64,000 bases of DNA. Source: Rhodospirillaceae bacterium (GTDB lineage Bacteria; Pseudomonadota; Alphaproteobacteria; Kiloniellales; DSM-21159). The notes under the pieces are model-generated. The model saw nothing but the letters and a program-made list of their open reading frames with translations, had not been told where the DNA came from and searched no databases. This document shows positions 1 through 10,908 of the stretch, in pieces (the stretch's first letter is position 1; the number at the start of each line of letters is the position of its first letter). The translations under genes and the position numbers were made by a program. The stretch lies in assembly GCA_006969625.1 (NCBI GenBank), contig CP030885.1, positions 3,483,430 through 3,547,429 on the forward strand, in the 5' to 3' direction.

Positions 1-752
1 AACAGGCCGCCGGAGCCGAGCGCGATCTTCGACTGCAGGATATGGTAGCCGGAGCCGAGCGGATCGGATTCCGGGTCGAGGAAGGTGAGCACCCGCTTCT
101 TCTGGTACTCGCGCAGGAAGTTCCAGGCGATCGGAACGGCGGCCCCGCCGGCCACCGCGAGCAGCAGGAACTTCCACCAGCGCACGCCGGCGGCCAGGAA
201 CAGGGCGCCGCCGATCATCAGGAGCATGCCGGCGGTGCCCAGGTCCGGCTGCTTCAGTACCAGCAGCGCCGGCGCGCCGACCAGCACCAGCGGGACCAGC
301 AGGTAACCAGGCCGCCCGATGTCGGCATAGGAGACGCCGTGGAAGTAGCGGGCCAGCGCCAGCACCAATGCGACCTTCATGAGCTCCGAGGGCTGAAGCT
401 GGATGACCCCCAGGTTGATCCAGCGCTGCGCCCCCATGCCGACCGTGCCCATCACCTCGACCAGCCCGAGCAGGCCGAGGGCGGCGAAGTAGACCGGATA
501 GGCCAGGCGGAACCAGAAGCGGATATCGATCAGCGCCGCCGCGAACATCAGCACCACGCCGCCGCCGAAGCGGACCGCCTGGCGCAGCGCCCAGGGCTCC
601 CAGGCGCCGCTGGCGGCCGAATAAAGCATGGCCAAGCCGACCGCCGCCAGGAGGCAGATCAGCAGCACCAGGCCCCAGTTGAGGTGCCAGATCTTCCGGC
701 CGAGGGTGAGCTCCGGGTTGCGGCGGAGCGTGATGTCGCTGAGCACCGACAC
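1..752 (-). CDS. rodA: RodA, rod-shape peptidoglycan glycosyltransferase (partial, C-terminus outside window)
   Basis: SEDS-family membrane glycosyltransferase that polymerises lipid II together with PBP2 during cell elongation. Reading the minus strand gives about 250 residues, from a GTG start at 752 with N-terminus VSVLSDITLRRNPELTLGRK, followed by several hydrophobic segments and family motifs such as QRWINLG, QPSELMK and QPDLGTA. The reading frame is still open at base 1, so the last third lies outside the window. The start is 11 bases after the mrdA stop, with a G-rich ribosome site between them. A second in-frame GTG lies two codons later. Position after mrdA is the usual rod operon order (mreC-mreD-mrdA-rodA), so co-transcription is expected. 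Confidence 0.93.
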   Translation of the reverse strand, partial: MSVLSDITLRRNPELTLGRKIWHLNWGLVLLICLLAAVGLAMLYSAASGAWEPWALRQAVRFGGGVVLMFAAALIDIRFWFRLAYPVYFAALGLLGLVEVMGTVGMGAQRWINLGVIQLQPSELMKVALVLALARYFHGVSYADIGRPGYLLVPLVLVGAPALLVLKQPDLGTAGMLLMIGGALFLAAGVRWWKFLLLAVAGGAAVPIAWNFLREYQKKRVLTFLDPESDPLGSGYHILQSKIALGSGGL

Positions 753-763
753 GGCCGCCGCCC

Positions 764-2650
764 CTAGCCCGGCTGCGTGCGGCTGGCGAGCAGCGGCAGC
801 GGGGCGGCGCCCAGCGGGTCGCGGCGTTGCGCCTCCAGCAGCACGTCCTTGGCGATCGGCGCGGCCGCACTGGATCCGCCGCCGCCGTGCTCGACCACGA
901 CCGAGACCACATAGCGCGGCGCGCCGATCGGCGCGTAACCGACGAACAGGCCGTGGTCGCGGCGCCGCCACGGCAGGTCCTCGTTCTTGATCACGCCGGC
1001 GGCGCGCTCGGCCTTGGTGATGCGGCGGACCTGGCTGGTGCCGGTCTTGCCGCCCATCTCCCAGCCTTCTTGCGCGATCTTGGAGCCGCGCGCGGTGCCC
1101 CGTTCGCCGTTCACCACGTCGTTCATGGCGCGTACCATAAGGGCCAACTCCGGGGCGCCGAGCCCGATGGGCGGCGCTGCCGCTGGCACCCGCTCGTCGC
1201 CCTCGCCGGCCACCTTGAACCCGCGGGTCAGGTGCGGCTCCACCGCCAGCCCGCCGTTGACCAGACGCGCCGTCATGACCGCGAGCTGGAGCGGCGTCGA
1301 CAGCACGTATCCCTGGCCGATCGCCGCCACCAGCGTCTCGCCGCCCTGCCAGGGCTCGCCGATGTTGGCGAGCTTCCAGGCGCGCGTCGGCATCACGCCG
1401 TCGCGCTCGCCAGGCAGGTCGATGCCGGTGGGCACCCCCAGGCTGAAGCGCTCGGCCATGGCGGCGATCCGGTCGACGCCGAGCTTGCGGGCGATGTCGT
1501 AGAAGTAGACGTCGCAGGACTGCACGATGCCGTCGTGCATGTCCATCCAGCCGTGACCCCAGCGCTTCCAGCAATGGAAACGATGGTTGCCGAGCGTGTA
1601 GTGGCCCGGGCACCAGACGCGGAAATCCGGGTCGATGCCCTGTTCCAGCGCCGCCAGGGCAACCACCATCTTGAAGGTGGAGCCGGGCGCGTAGATCCCG
1701 GCGATCGACTTGTTGGAGAGCGGCGCCAAGGTGTCCGTGGTCAACCGCTTCCATTCGGCCGCGGAGATCCCGTGGGTGAAGACGGTTGGGTCGTAGGAGG
1801 GGACCGACGCCATGGAGAGCACGTCTCCTGAGGCCGCATCGAGCACAACGCAGGAGGCGCTGCGCTCGCCCATGAGGCGCTGATGCACGTAGTTCTGCAG
1901 CCCGGCGTCCAGCGTCAGCACGACATCCTGGCCGGGAACGCCCTCTTCGCGCCGCAGCTCGCGGATCACCCGGCCGAAGGCATTGACTTCGACATGGCTG
2001 GTGCCGGCCTCGCCGCGCAGGCGCTCGTCGTGCAGCCGCTCGATGCCGTTCTTGCCGATGCGGAAGCCCGGCAGCTCGAGGACGGGATCGCCGGTCAGGT
2101 CCCTCTCGGAGACGGCGCCGACGTAGCCGAGCACGTGCGCCAGGGCACTGCCGTAGGGATAGGTGCGCGTCTGGCCGACGTCGATCGACACGCCGGGCAG
2201 GTCGGGGGCGTTCACCTCGACCGCGCCGACCTGTTCCCAACTCAGGTTCTCGGCCACGGTCACCGGCACGAATTGGCGTTTGCGCGCCACTTCGCGATGG
2301 ATGCGTGCCCGGTCCTCGCGGGTCAGCGGCACGATGTCGCCGAGCCGCTCGAGCACCGCATCGAGGTCGCGCGCGCGTTCGGAGACCAACAGCACACGGT
2401 AGTTCTGCCGGTTGGCGGCAATCGGGGCGCCGAAGCGGTCGAGGATGCGCCCGCGCAAGGGCGGCAGCAGGCGCAGGTTGATGCGGTTGTCCTCGGCCAG
2501 CATGGCATAGCGGTCGGACTCCTCGACCTGCAGCACGTACATGCGTGCGGCCAAGCTCGCCAACATGGCGGTCATGCCGCCGCCCAGCAGGAGGGCCCGG
2601 CGGGTGAAGCTGCGCTGGCGTAGTTGTTCCTCGTTGCGCGCCTTGTCCAT
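764..2650 (-). CDS. mrdA: Penicillin-binding protein 2 (peptidoglycan D,D-transpeptidase)
   Basis: Elongation-specific class B PBP that cross-links peptidoglycan in the periplasm, partner of RodA. The protein is 628 residues. It has one N-terminal membrane anchor at about residues 15-35, the dimerisation/pedestal region, and a C-terminal transpeptidase domain. That domain shows the serine motif STFK (inside APGSTFKMV), the SCD version of the SxN motif (QSCDVYFYD) and the KTGT box (GGKTGTSQ). The ATG at 2650 (MDKARNEEQ) is chosen because the reading frame further upstream runs through mreD. It begins 2 bases after the mreD stop, so the pair is probably translationally coupled. Length and motif order are normal for PBP2. 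Confidence 0.96.
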   Translation of the reverse strand: MDKARNEEQLRQRSFTRRALLLGGGMTAMLASLAARMYVLQVEESDRYAMLAEDNRINLRLLPPLRGRILDRFGAPIAANRQNYRVLLVSERARDLDAVLERLGDIVPLTREDRARIHREVARKRQFVPVTVAENLSWEQVGAVEVNAPDLPGVSIDVGQTRTYPYGSALAHVLGYVGAVSERDLTGDPVLELPGFRIGKNGIERLHDERLRGEAGTSHVEVNAFGRVIRELRREEGVPGQDVVLTLDAGLQNYVHQRLMGERSASCVVLDAASGDVLSMASVPSYDPTVFTHGISAAEWKRLTTDTLAPLSNKSIAGIYAPGSTFKMVVALAALEQGIDPDFRVWCPGHYTLGNHRFHCWKRWGHGWMDMHDGIVQSCDVYFYDIARKLGVDRIAAMAERFSLGVPTGIDLPGERDGVMPTRAWKLANIGEPWQGGETLVAAIGQGYVLSTPLQLAVMTARLVNGGLAVEPHLTRGFKVAGEGDERVPAAAPPIGLGAPELALMVRAMNDVVNGERGTARGSKIAQEGWEMGGKTGTSQVRRITKAERAAGVIKNEDLPWRRRDHGLFVGYAPIGAPRYVVSVVVEHGGGGSSAAAPIAKDVLLEAQRRDPLGAAPLPLLASRTQPG

Positions 2651-2652
2651 CG

Positions 2653-3171
2653 TCAAGCGACTCTCAGGAAGGCCTGCTGCGCGCGGCCGAACAACCAGGC
2701 CAGGCACGGATAGGCGGCAATGGTCGCCGCGTAGCGTAACAGGGTGGCGGCGGGGTCGACCAGGCGTCCGGCCAGCAGCGAGCCGGCCAGCCATTCCACC
2801 GCGAGCGCCATGGCGGCGACCAGCACGAAGCCGACCCACAGCATGGCGAAGGTGGCATGCGCGAAGAAGCGTCGCTGCGCGGCGATCGCGAAGTACGCCG
2901 TCAGCAGCAACGCAGCCCCTAGGCCGAGCGGGCCGCCGACCAGCAGGTCGTGCAGCACGCCGAGTACGAAGACCAGCCAGACCGGCATCAGGTCGGGCCG
3001 AAAGATCGCCCAGTAGTAGACGGACGTAAGCACCAACGCCGGCATCACAGGCGCCACCTCCGGGCTGCGCAGCGGGGTTACGCTGAGCAGCATCAGCAGG
3101 AAGGTGATCGCCAGCGGCGCGAGGCCGCGCGCCAGAAGGTCCAAGCGCTGCAGAATGCCAACCCGTTCCAT
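2653..3171 (-). CDS. mreD: Rod shape-determining protein MreD
   Basis: Small inner-membrane component of the elongasome. The protein has 172 residues, almost all in about five hydrophobic helices, with short charged loops (for example FRPDLMPVWL, typical of MreD) and no other domain. It lies between mreC (34-base gap) and mrdA (2-base gap) on the same strand, which is the conserved position. Sequence conservation in MreD is low, so the call rests on size, membrane topology, the central RPDL-type motif and the neighbours. Confidence 0.88.
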   Translation of the reverse strand: MERVGILQRLDLLARGLAPLAITFLLMLLSVTPLRSPEVAPVMPALVLTSVYYWAIFRPDLMPVWLVFVLGVLHDLLVGGPLGLGAALLLTAYFAIAAQRRFFAHATFAMLWVGFVLVAAMALAVEWLAGSLLAGRLVDPAATLLRYAATIAAYPCLAWLFGRAQQAFLRVA

Positions 3172-3205
3172 CGTCGTTCTCTTGCGGACCTCGTCCGTAC
3201 GCCTC

Positions 3206-4084
3206 TCAGGGGTTGACCACGGCAGCGCCGCTGGACAGCGAGCCGATCATGTCGGGCAACTCGTAGTCGATCAGACGTACGAACTCCATGTGCGCCCAGT
3301 CGGCGAAGGGGCGTACGCGTACGCCCTGCTCGGTCACCGCGACGACGATGCCGACCGGCAAGCCCGGCGGGAAGACGCCGCCGTGGCCAGAGGTGACCAC
3401 GCGGTCGCCCGGGCTGATCGAGGTTCCGGGCGGCAGGTAGAGGAGTTCGGGATGTTCCGAATTGTCGCCGGCAAGCACCGCACGATCGCGTGCCTGCCCT
3501 ACCAGAACGGGGATGCGGCTGTTGATGTCGGTGATCAGCAGGACCCGTGCGGCGCGCCAGCCGACTTCGGCGACCCGCCCGGCGAGTCCGGCCCCGGTCA
3601 GCGCCGCCTGGTTCTTCGCCAGCCCTTCGCGTGTGCCGGCGGCAACCAGGATCGAACGTACGTACGTCCCTCCCTGGTCTCCGACCACCCGGGCGGTGAC
3701 GATTCGCCGCTCAGGTTCCGGCGCCAGGTTCAGCAGGCCGCGCAAACTCCGGTTTTCGTCGCCGAGGCGCTGCGCCTCCTGATACCAGCCGGACAGCCGT
3801 TCGATCTCGGCGCGCAGCGCGGCGTTCTGTTCGCGCAGCCGGGCCAGGTCGCGCGCCTCGTCGAACGCCTGGTTGATGCTGGCGACCGGCCGCGAGGCGG
3901 CGTCCAGCATCGGCGCCACGGCGTCCAGCACCGCGACCCGCGCCCGCTCGACCACGACCGTATCGACCTTGCCCATCAGCATCAGGAAGAAGGTGGCGCC
4001 GATCAGCAGCAGGACGGCAAAGCGTTGCGCCCACGCCTTGAGCGGCGTAGCGAGACGCACGACCGGACCTGGTCTCTGTTTCAC
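3206..4084 (-). CDS. mreC: Rod shape-determining protein MreC
   Basis: Periplasmic scaffold that binds PBP2 and links MreB to the cell-wall machinery. The protein has 292 residues: a short cytoplasmic tail, one transmembrane helix at about 18-38, a coiled coil at about 65-105 (rich in leucine, arginine and glutamate), then the beta domain. The beta domain shows VVGDQGGTYVRSILV, a common MreC pattern, and a conserved VVTSGHGGVFPPGLPVG stretch near 215-235. The start is GTG at 4084, preceded by a strong GGAGGG ribosome site. A good promoter lies about 35-65 bases upstream, so mreC-mreD-mrdA-rodA can be transcribed separately from mreB. Confidence 0.94.
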   Translation of the reverse strand: MKQRPGPVVRLATPLKAWAQRFAVLLLIGATFFLMLMGKVDTVVVERARVAVLDAVAPMLDAASRPVASINQAFDEARDLARLREQNAALRAEIERLSGWYQEAQRLGDENRSLRGLLNLAPEPERRIVTARVVGDQGGTYVRSILVAAGTREGLAKNQAALTGAGLAGRVAEVGWRAARVLLITDINSRIPVLVGQARDRAVLAGDNSEHPELLYLPPGTSISPGDRVVTSGHGGVFPPGLPVGIVVAVTEQGVRVRPFADWAHMEFVRLIDYELPDMIGSLSSGAAVVNP

Positions 4085-4120
4085 GAACGCCCTCCGAATT
4101 CGCCGGACCAGCGAAGCGAG

Positions 4121-4149
4121 GATAGCGAAATCTTTGCCGTGACTGTCAA
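4121..4149 (-). promoter_or_regulatory. Candidate sigma-70 promoter for mreC-mreD-mrdA-rodA
   Basis: On the minus strand a perfect -35 TTGACA (4149-4144) is followed after 17 bases by GCTATC (4126-4121). Read one base later the -10 is CTATCC at 18 bases. The predicted transcript start is about 25-30 bases before the mreC GTG. The same CGCTATCC string recurs in the mreB upstream region. Confidence 0.6.
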
Positions 4150-4203
4150 CGTAAAGGATAAGCTAGAGGAGATAAACAATCGCGTCCGAGACACGGCCGT
4201 GAT

Positions 4204-5502
<1,299 letters not shown>

Positions 5503-5530
5503 TCACAAGCGCAAGCCGCAGCCTGCGGCG

Positions 5531-5561
5531 AGAGCCGGGCAGGCCGTCGCCGCCCGGCTCT
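5531..5561 (-). terminator. Hairpin downstream of leuA (candidate terminator)
   Basis: AGAGCCGGGC pairs perfectly with GCCCGGCTCT over 10 bases around an 11-base loop, beginning 30 bases after the leuA stop. A second small hairpin (GCCGCA-GGC-TGCGGC) follows. There is no clear T tract, so termination may need Rho or may rely on the tandem stems. Confidence 0.45.
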
Positions 5562-5590
5562 GTGCCAATCGTCTGGCGACGCTGCGGCGC

Positions 5591-7189
<1,599 letters not shown>

Positions 7190-7283
7190 GACGGGTATCC
7201 TTCTGGTCCTTGCTGGCGGGCGGCGCTGCGGGGGGTTCGAGGTGTGCGCGTCCGGCCCAGTGTGGCGCTCGGGTTGTGCGTGT

Positions 7284-7326
7284 CCCCTGAGTGCTTGCCG
7301 CGCAGGGCGGCTGTGGCGCTCAGGGG
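7284..7326 (-). promoter_or_regulatory. leuA leader stem-loop overlapping the leader-peptide stop codon
   Basis: On the minus strand CCCCTGAG (7326-7319), which contains the last leader codon and its stop, pairs perfectly with CTCAGGGG (7291-7284). Nested inside is a second stem, GCCGC/GCGGC (7311-7307 with 7301-7297), with a 5-base loop. A ribosome stalled on the leucine codons just upstream would decide whether this structure forms, which is the logic of attenuation. I could not identify a U-tract terminator between here and the leuA start, so the exact terminator/antiterminator pair is unresolved. Confidence 0.5.
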
Positions 7327-7448
7327 CGAATAAGGAGGAGGAGGTCGGCGATGAGGAGCAGGGCGCCCAGGGCGAGCGGGGCCGCGGTCAGCAGGCTAAG
7401 CTGCTCGGCGGGAATCGCGATCGCGGTCTGGGCGGCGCGGGTGCGCAT
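7320..7448 (-). CDS. leuL: leuA leader peptide (attenuator control peptide)
   Basis: This 42-codon frame on the minus strand starts with ATG at 7448 and ends with TGA at 7320, about 130 bases before leuA. Its C-terminal part is strongly leucine-biased: ALLLIADLLLLIRP, with eight leucines in the last 14 residues, seven of them CTC/CTG/CTT. Leucine-rich leader peptides upstream of leuA are an established attenuation device in proteobacteria. The N-terminus (MRTRAAQTAIAIPAEQ) is unremarkable and its ribosome site is weak. A stem-loop overlaps the stop codon. Function is inferred from composition and position; it is too short for homology to decide. Confidence 0.7.
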   Translation of the reverse strand: MRTRAAQTAIAIPAEQLSLLTAAPLALGALLLIADLLLLIRP

Positions 7449-7516
7449 CTGGTCTCGTCTGCTCGTCCCGGCCATCGGGCCCTTGCGGCCCGGTGCCTTC
7501 GTTTTGCCTGATTGGG

Positions 7517-7545
7517 TTTTAACCGTAACGGCACCCGCTTAACAA
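7517..7545 (-). promoter_or_regulatory. Candidate promoter of the leu leader-leuA transcript
   Basis: Minus-strand TTGTTA (7545-7540) and TTAAAA (7522-7517) are 17 bases apart. They lie about 70 bases upstream of the leader-peptide ATG. A perfect 6-bp hairpin (CGGGCC/GGCCCG, 7476-7492) lies between promoter and leader peptide. Confidence 0.45.
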
Positions 7546-7602
7546 GTCCTGACTGCGGCCCGACCCAAACGCCAACCCCCAACGCCTCGCTCGCCTGTCC
7601 CG

Positions 7603-8751
7603 ATGCGCCTGCGCCCGCTCATCCTCACCGGCCTCTTCCTGCTGCTCGCCGCAGGCCTGGCGCTCGCCTTCCTGACCGGCGCACCGCAGCGGGCCTCGGA
7701 CGCGGCCCGGGTGGTCGCCAGCCTCGCCGGCGAGAGGGCGCCGCCGACCGGCTGGGTGGTGCGTGAGCAGGCCTTCTGGCGGGATGCCGACGGCCAGCGG
7801 CAAGGCACCCTCTACCGGCCGGTCCACCGCAGCCGCACGGCCGCGCTCGTCCTGGTGCCCGGCGCCGACGTGGCGGGGCATCAGCACCCCGCCTTCATCC
7901 AGTTCGCCGAGACCCTGGCGGCGGCCGGCTTCCTGGTGCTGGTGCCGGACATCGAGAACCTGCGCCGGCTGGAAATCTCGGCCAGGGACGCGGCACCGAT
8001 CGCCGGGGCCCTCGCCTACATGGCGAGCCGTCCCGAAGGCCGCGAGGGCGTCGCGCTGGCCGCCATCTCCTACGCCGTCGGTCCCGCGGTGATCGCCGCC
8101 CTGCAGCCCGGCGTCGCCGGGCACGTCGCGGCGATCCTGGGCATCGGCGGCTACTACGACTCCTTCGCCGCCGCCACCTTCTTCACCACCGGCGGGTTCC
8201 GCGACGGCAGCGGCACCTGGCAGCGCATGCAGCCGACCACCCGCGGCCGCTGGGTCTTCCTGCGCGCCAACGCGCCGCTGCTGGTCGACGTCAACGACCG
8301 GGCGCTGCTGCTGGAGATCGCGCGCGTGCGCGCCGGTTCGCCCAACGCGCCGGTCGGGCATCTGGTCTCGCTGCTCGGGCCGCAGGGACGTGCCGTCTGG
8401 GAGGTGCTGGACAACCGCGATCCGGCCCGCGCCGCGGCACTGCTGGCCGAGCTGCCGGCACCGATCCATGCCGAGCTGAGCGCCCTCGACCTGTCGCAGC
8501 GCGATCTGGCGCGGCTGCAGGCCGAGTTGATCCTGGTGCACGGCCGCGACGATCCGGTGATTCCCTACACCGAAAGCGTTGCCCTGGCCGACGCCGCGCC
8601 GCGCGCCAACCTTTATCTGCTCGACAGTTTGCGGCATGTGGAGCTGGACCTCTCCACCCTCGCCGACGGCTGGCGCATGTTCCGGGCGGCCTGGGACCTG
8701 CTCGGCGCGCGCGACCGCCTGATCGCCGCCTCTACTGCGCCTGGGGGATGA
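7603..8751 (+). CDS. Exported alpha/beta-hydrolase fold protein
   Basis: 382-residue protein with an N-terminal hydrophobic segment (MRLRPLILTGLFLLLAAGLALAF) that is a signal peptide or membrane anchor, then an alpha/beta-hydrolase core. The oxyanion-side strand LVLVPGADVAG lies near 83. The nucleophile-elbow position reads AAISYAVGP near 168 rather than the classical G-x-S-x-G. The acid motif HGRDDPVIPY is near 315 and a histidine, SLRHVELD, near 347. The Ser-Asp-His order therefore looks intact, although the glycines around the serine are replaced by alanine. The substrate is unknown; esterase or lipase activity would be typical. Its 3' end overlaps the convergent binding-protein gene by 20 bases. 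Confidence 0.75.
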   Translation: MRLRPLILTGLFLLLAAGLALAFLTGAPQRASDAARVVASLAGERAPPTGWVVREQAFWRDADGQRQGTLYRPVHRSRTAALVLVPGADVAGHQHPAFIQFAETLAAAGFLVLVPDIENLRRLEISARDAAPIAGALAYMASRPEGREGVALAAISYAVGPAVIAALQPGVAGHVAAILGIGGYYDSFAAATFFTTGGFRDGSGTWQRMQPTTRGRWVFLRANAPLLVDVNDRALLLEIARVRAGSPNAPVGHLVSLLGPQGRAVWEVLDNRDPARAAALLAELPAPIHAELSALDLSQRDLARLQAELILVHGRDDPVIPYTESVALADAAPRANLYLLDSLRHVELDLSTLADGWRMFRAAWDLLGARDRLIAASTAPGG

Positions 8752-9574
8752 GGCGCGCCTCCGGCGGCAGCTCGGCTTGCCAGGCCAAGGTGCCGAACCA
8801 GTAGCCGCGCCGCTCCGGCAGCCAGCCGTCGAGGGTGCGGAAGACGATCCAGGAGTTCAGGAAGTTGAGAAGATCCTGCTCGCCCCGGCGTACTCCGAAG
8901 GCCTCGGCGGTGCGCACCAGCGGCTCGGCCAGCGGCACGGTTACCTTGTCGGGATGGCCGAGCTCGAGCAGTTCCGGCAGAGGGTCGGAGGCGACGGCGG
9001 CGAGGACGCGCCGCGTCAGCACTGCCGTCTGCACCTCCTCCTCGTTGGTCAGCAGGAAGATGTCGGCGTTGGGGAAGACCGAGCGGACCAGGTCGGCGGC
9101 CGTGGTCTCGCGCACGGCGGCGATGCGCACCTCCGGGCTGTCGAAGGCCTCCAGGCTGGTCATGCCCTGGCCCAGCTCGCGGTTGACCACCATGGTGATG
9201 CCGCTGGTGGCGTAGGGATCCGAGTAGGCGATCCGCCTGGCGCGGTTCGGGGTGACCGAGAGGCCGGCGGCGATCAGGTCGATGGCGCCCTCCTCCAGGG
9301 CCGGGACGAGCTGCTCGAAGCTCATCGTCTCGATCTGCGCTTCGACACCCATGTCGGCGGCGAGCTGACGGGCGACCTCGACCTCGAAGCCGGTGAGACC
9401 GCCCTGCGCATCGCGCGCCGCCCAAGGCACGAACAGCGCCGTGCCGATCCGCAAGCTGCCGCGTTCCAGGATCTCGTCGAGGCCGTCGGCGGCAGCGGGC
9501 AGCGGCAGCGCCAGGAGCGCAAGCAGGGGCACGAGCAGAAGACGGTACGTGACGCGGGGCACGACACTGAGCAT
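8732..9574 (-). CDS. Periplasmic solute-binding protein, family 3 (polar amino-acid ABC type)
   Basis: 280 residues. A signal peptide (about residues 1-29, cleaved near PAAADG) is followed by a family-3 binding fold: ILERGSLRIGTALFVPW, then GLTGFEVEVARQLAADMGV, then AIDLIAAGLSVTPNRARRIAYSDPY, which is the typical signature around the hinge. Such proteins deliver amino acids or opine-like compounds to an ABC permease. No permease or ATPase gene lies next to it, so it is an orphan binding protein in this window. The neighbours upstream (cyclase, fused oxoprolinase) suggest an amide or cyclic amino-acid ligand, but this is only context. It converges with the hydrolase gene and overlaps it by 20 bases. 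Confidence 0.85.
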   Translation of the reverse strand: MLSVVPRVTYRLLLVPLLALLALPLPAAADGLDEILERGSLRIGTALFVPWAARDAQGGLTGFEVEVARQLAADMGVEAQIETMSFEQLVPALEEGAIDLIAAGLSVTPNRARRIAYSDPYATSGITMVVNRELGQGMTSLEAFDSPEVRIAAVRETTAADLVRSVFPNADIFLLTNEEEVQTAVLTRRVLAAVASDPLPELLELGHPDKVTVPLAEPLVRTAEAFGVRRGEQDLLNFLNSWIVFRTLDGWLPERRGYWFGTLAWQAELPPEARLIPQAQ

Positions 9575-9676
9575 GGCGATCCTCTCCGGGTCGGGCGGCC
9601 TGAACGCAGGGTGCCCGACGCTCGGCCGGGCGCCCTCCTCGCACTGCGGACCTCAAGAAGCGGGCTCTCGTTCGGC

Positions 9677-10774
9677 TCAAGCGACGGCGATCGGCGCCCC
9701 TGGAGAGCCGGTGGCGCCCTTGATCGGCAGCGGCGCGAAGACGTAGGCGAACTGCCAGACTTGGTTCTCGGCCAGGGCGTCGAGGTTCAGGTTCTCGTGC
9801 AGGTAGATGCCGTGGCGGGTCAGCAGGATCTGGTGTGCCGGGAAGGCCAGGTTCTCATCCGGGTTCGGCACCACCTCGATGCCCCAGCAGTCGGCGCCGA
9901 CCAGGCAGACGTCCTTCTCGGCCAGCCACTCGGCCGCCTCGACGCCGATGCCGGGCTCGCCGGAATTGAAGCGCGCGTTGTCCTCCATCCAGAGGTCGCC
10001 CCACCCGGTGCGGATCGTCACAGCGTCGCCCGGCGCGATGGCGTCGCCCGACAGGCCCTGGGCCTCCAGCGCCGCCTCCAGGTCGGCGACCGTGATCTCG
10101 GTGCCGCCGTCGAGCATGCCGCCCTTCAGCCCCTTGACGTCGATCAGCACGCCGGGCGTGAAGAAGGGCTTGACGTGCTCCATGCCCAGCTTCGACAGGC
10201 CGTAGGGGCCGGCCATCTCACTCAGCGGCACGCCGTTGTAGAAGCGCCGCTCGGTCTGGTCGCCGACATTGCCCGCCTCGACACCGATGTGGCCCAGGCC
10301 GTCGAACTGGGTGCCGACCTGGCCGATCTCGGTGGCCAGGAACTCGTCGTTCCAGATCACCTTGTTGCGGCCGAAGGCGCCGCCGGTGGGCGCGCCCGGG
10401 ATGCGCATGCCGAAGACGCGGCTGCCGAACAGCGGCATGCCGGCCTCGTAGGTGCGGCCGATGGGATAGACCGTGCCGGTCTTGATGCGGCCGACCGCCT
10501 CCATGGTCTTGGCCGGGCCCATGTGGTTGGCGGCGCCGGCCTGGTCGTCTTCGCCCCACTTGGACGGCCACCACCGATCGCCGATCGGCGTCGTCGCCAC
10601 CTTGCGGCGGTTGGGCGCGAAGCCCTCCTCCAGCGCCGCCGCCGGCGTCGCGTGGCTGAGCTCGTGCATCACCACGCCGCCGGCCGCCGCAGCCGCCGCC
10701 GTGCCCTTGAGGAAACTCCGCCGGCCGCTGCCCTTCTCGTCCAGGTCCGGCTTGTCGTCGTCGCTGGAGGCCAT
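9677..10774 (-). CDS. Tat-exported cyclase-family (kynurenine-formamidase-like) metal hydrolase
   Basis: 365 residues. A twin-arginine signal (GSGRRSFLKGTAAAAAAGG, residues 15-33) predicts folded export to the periplasm. The rest matches the cyclase/KynB-like superfamily of metal-dependent amide or ring hydrolases, with the motif QVGTQFDGLGHIGVEAGN near 160 in the place of the usual H-x-GTH-x-D-x-x-x-H. The first His of that motif is Gln here, a variation also typical of a long-chain subgroup, so metal ligation may differ from KynB. It precedes the binding protein and follows the fused oxoprolinase gene on the same strand (134-base gap), suggesting one catabolic unit. Substrate not known. Confidence 0.78.
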   Translation of the reverse strand: MASSDDDKPDLDEKGSGRRSFLKGTAAAAAAGGVVMHELSHATPAAALEEGFAPNRRKVATTPIGDRWWPSKWGEDDQAGAANHMGPAKTMEAVGRIKTGTVYPIGRTYEAGMPLFGSRVFGMRIPGAPTGGAFGRNKVIWNDEFLATEIGQVGTQFDGLGHIGVEAGNVGDQTERRFYNGVPLSEMAGPYGLSKLGMEHVKPFFTPGVLIDVKGLKGGMLDGGTEITVADLEAALEAQGLSGDAIAPGDAVTIRTGWGDLWMEDNARFNSGEPGIGVEAAEWLAEKDVCLVGADCWGIEVVPNPDENLAFPAHQILLTRHGIYLHENLNLDALAENQVWQFAYVFAPLPIKGATGSPGAPIAVA

Positions 10775-10908
10775 GATCCCCGCTCCCTGTGTTTCGCTCT
10801 TTCCGAGACGCGCAGCCCTTTCGGTCGCGCGCTTATGGAAAAAGCTTCCGCCGCAGGGCGCAGGGTGTCAACGGGTGGAACTGTGACAGGTGTCCGCGGC
10901 GCCTCAGC

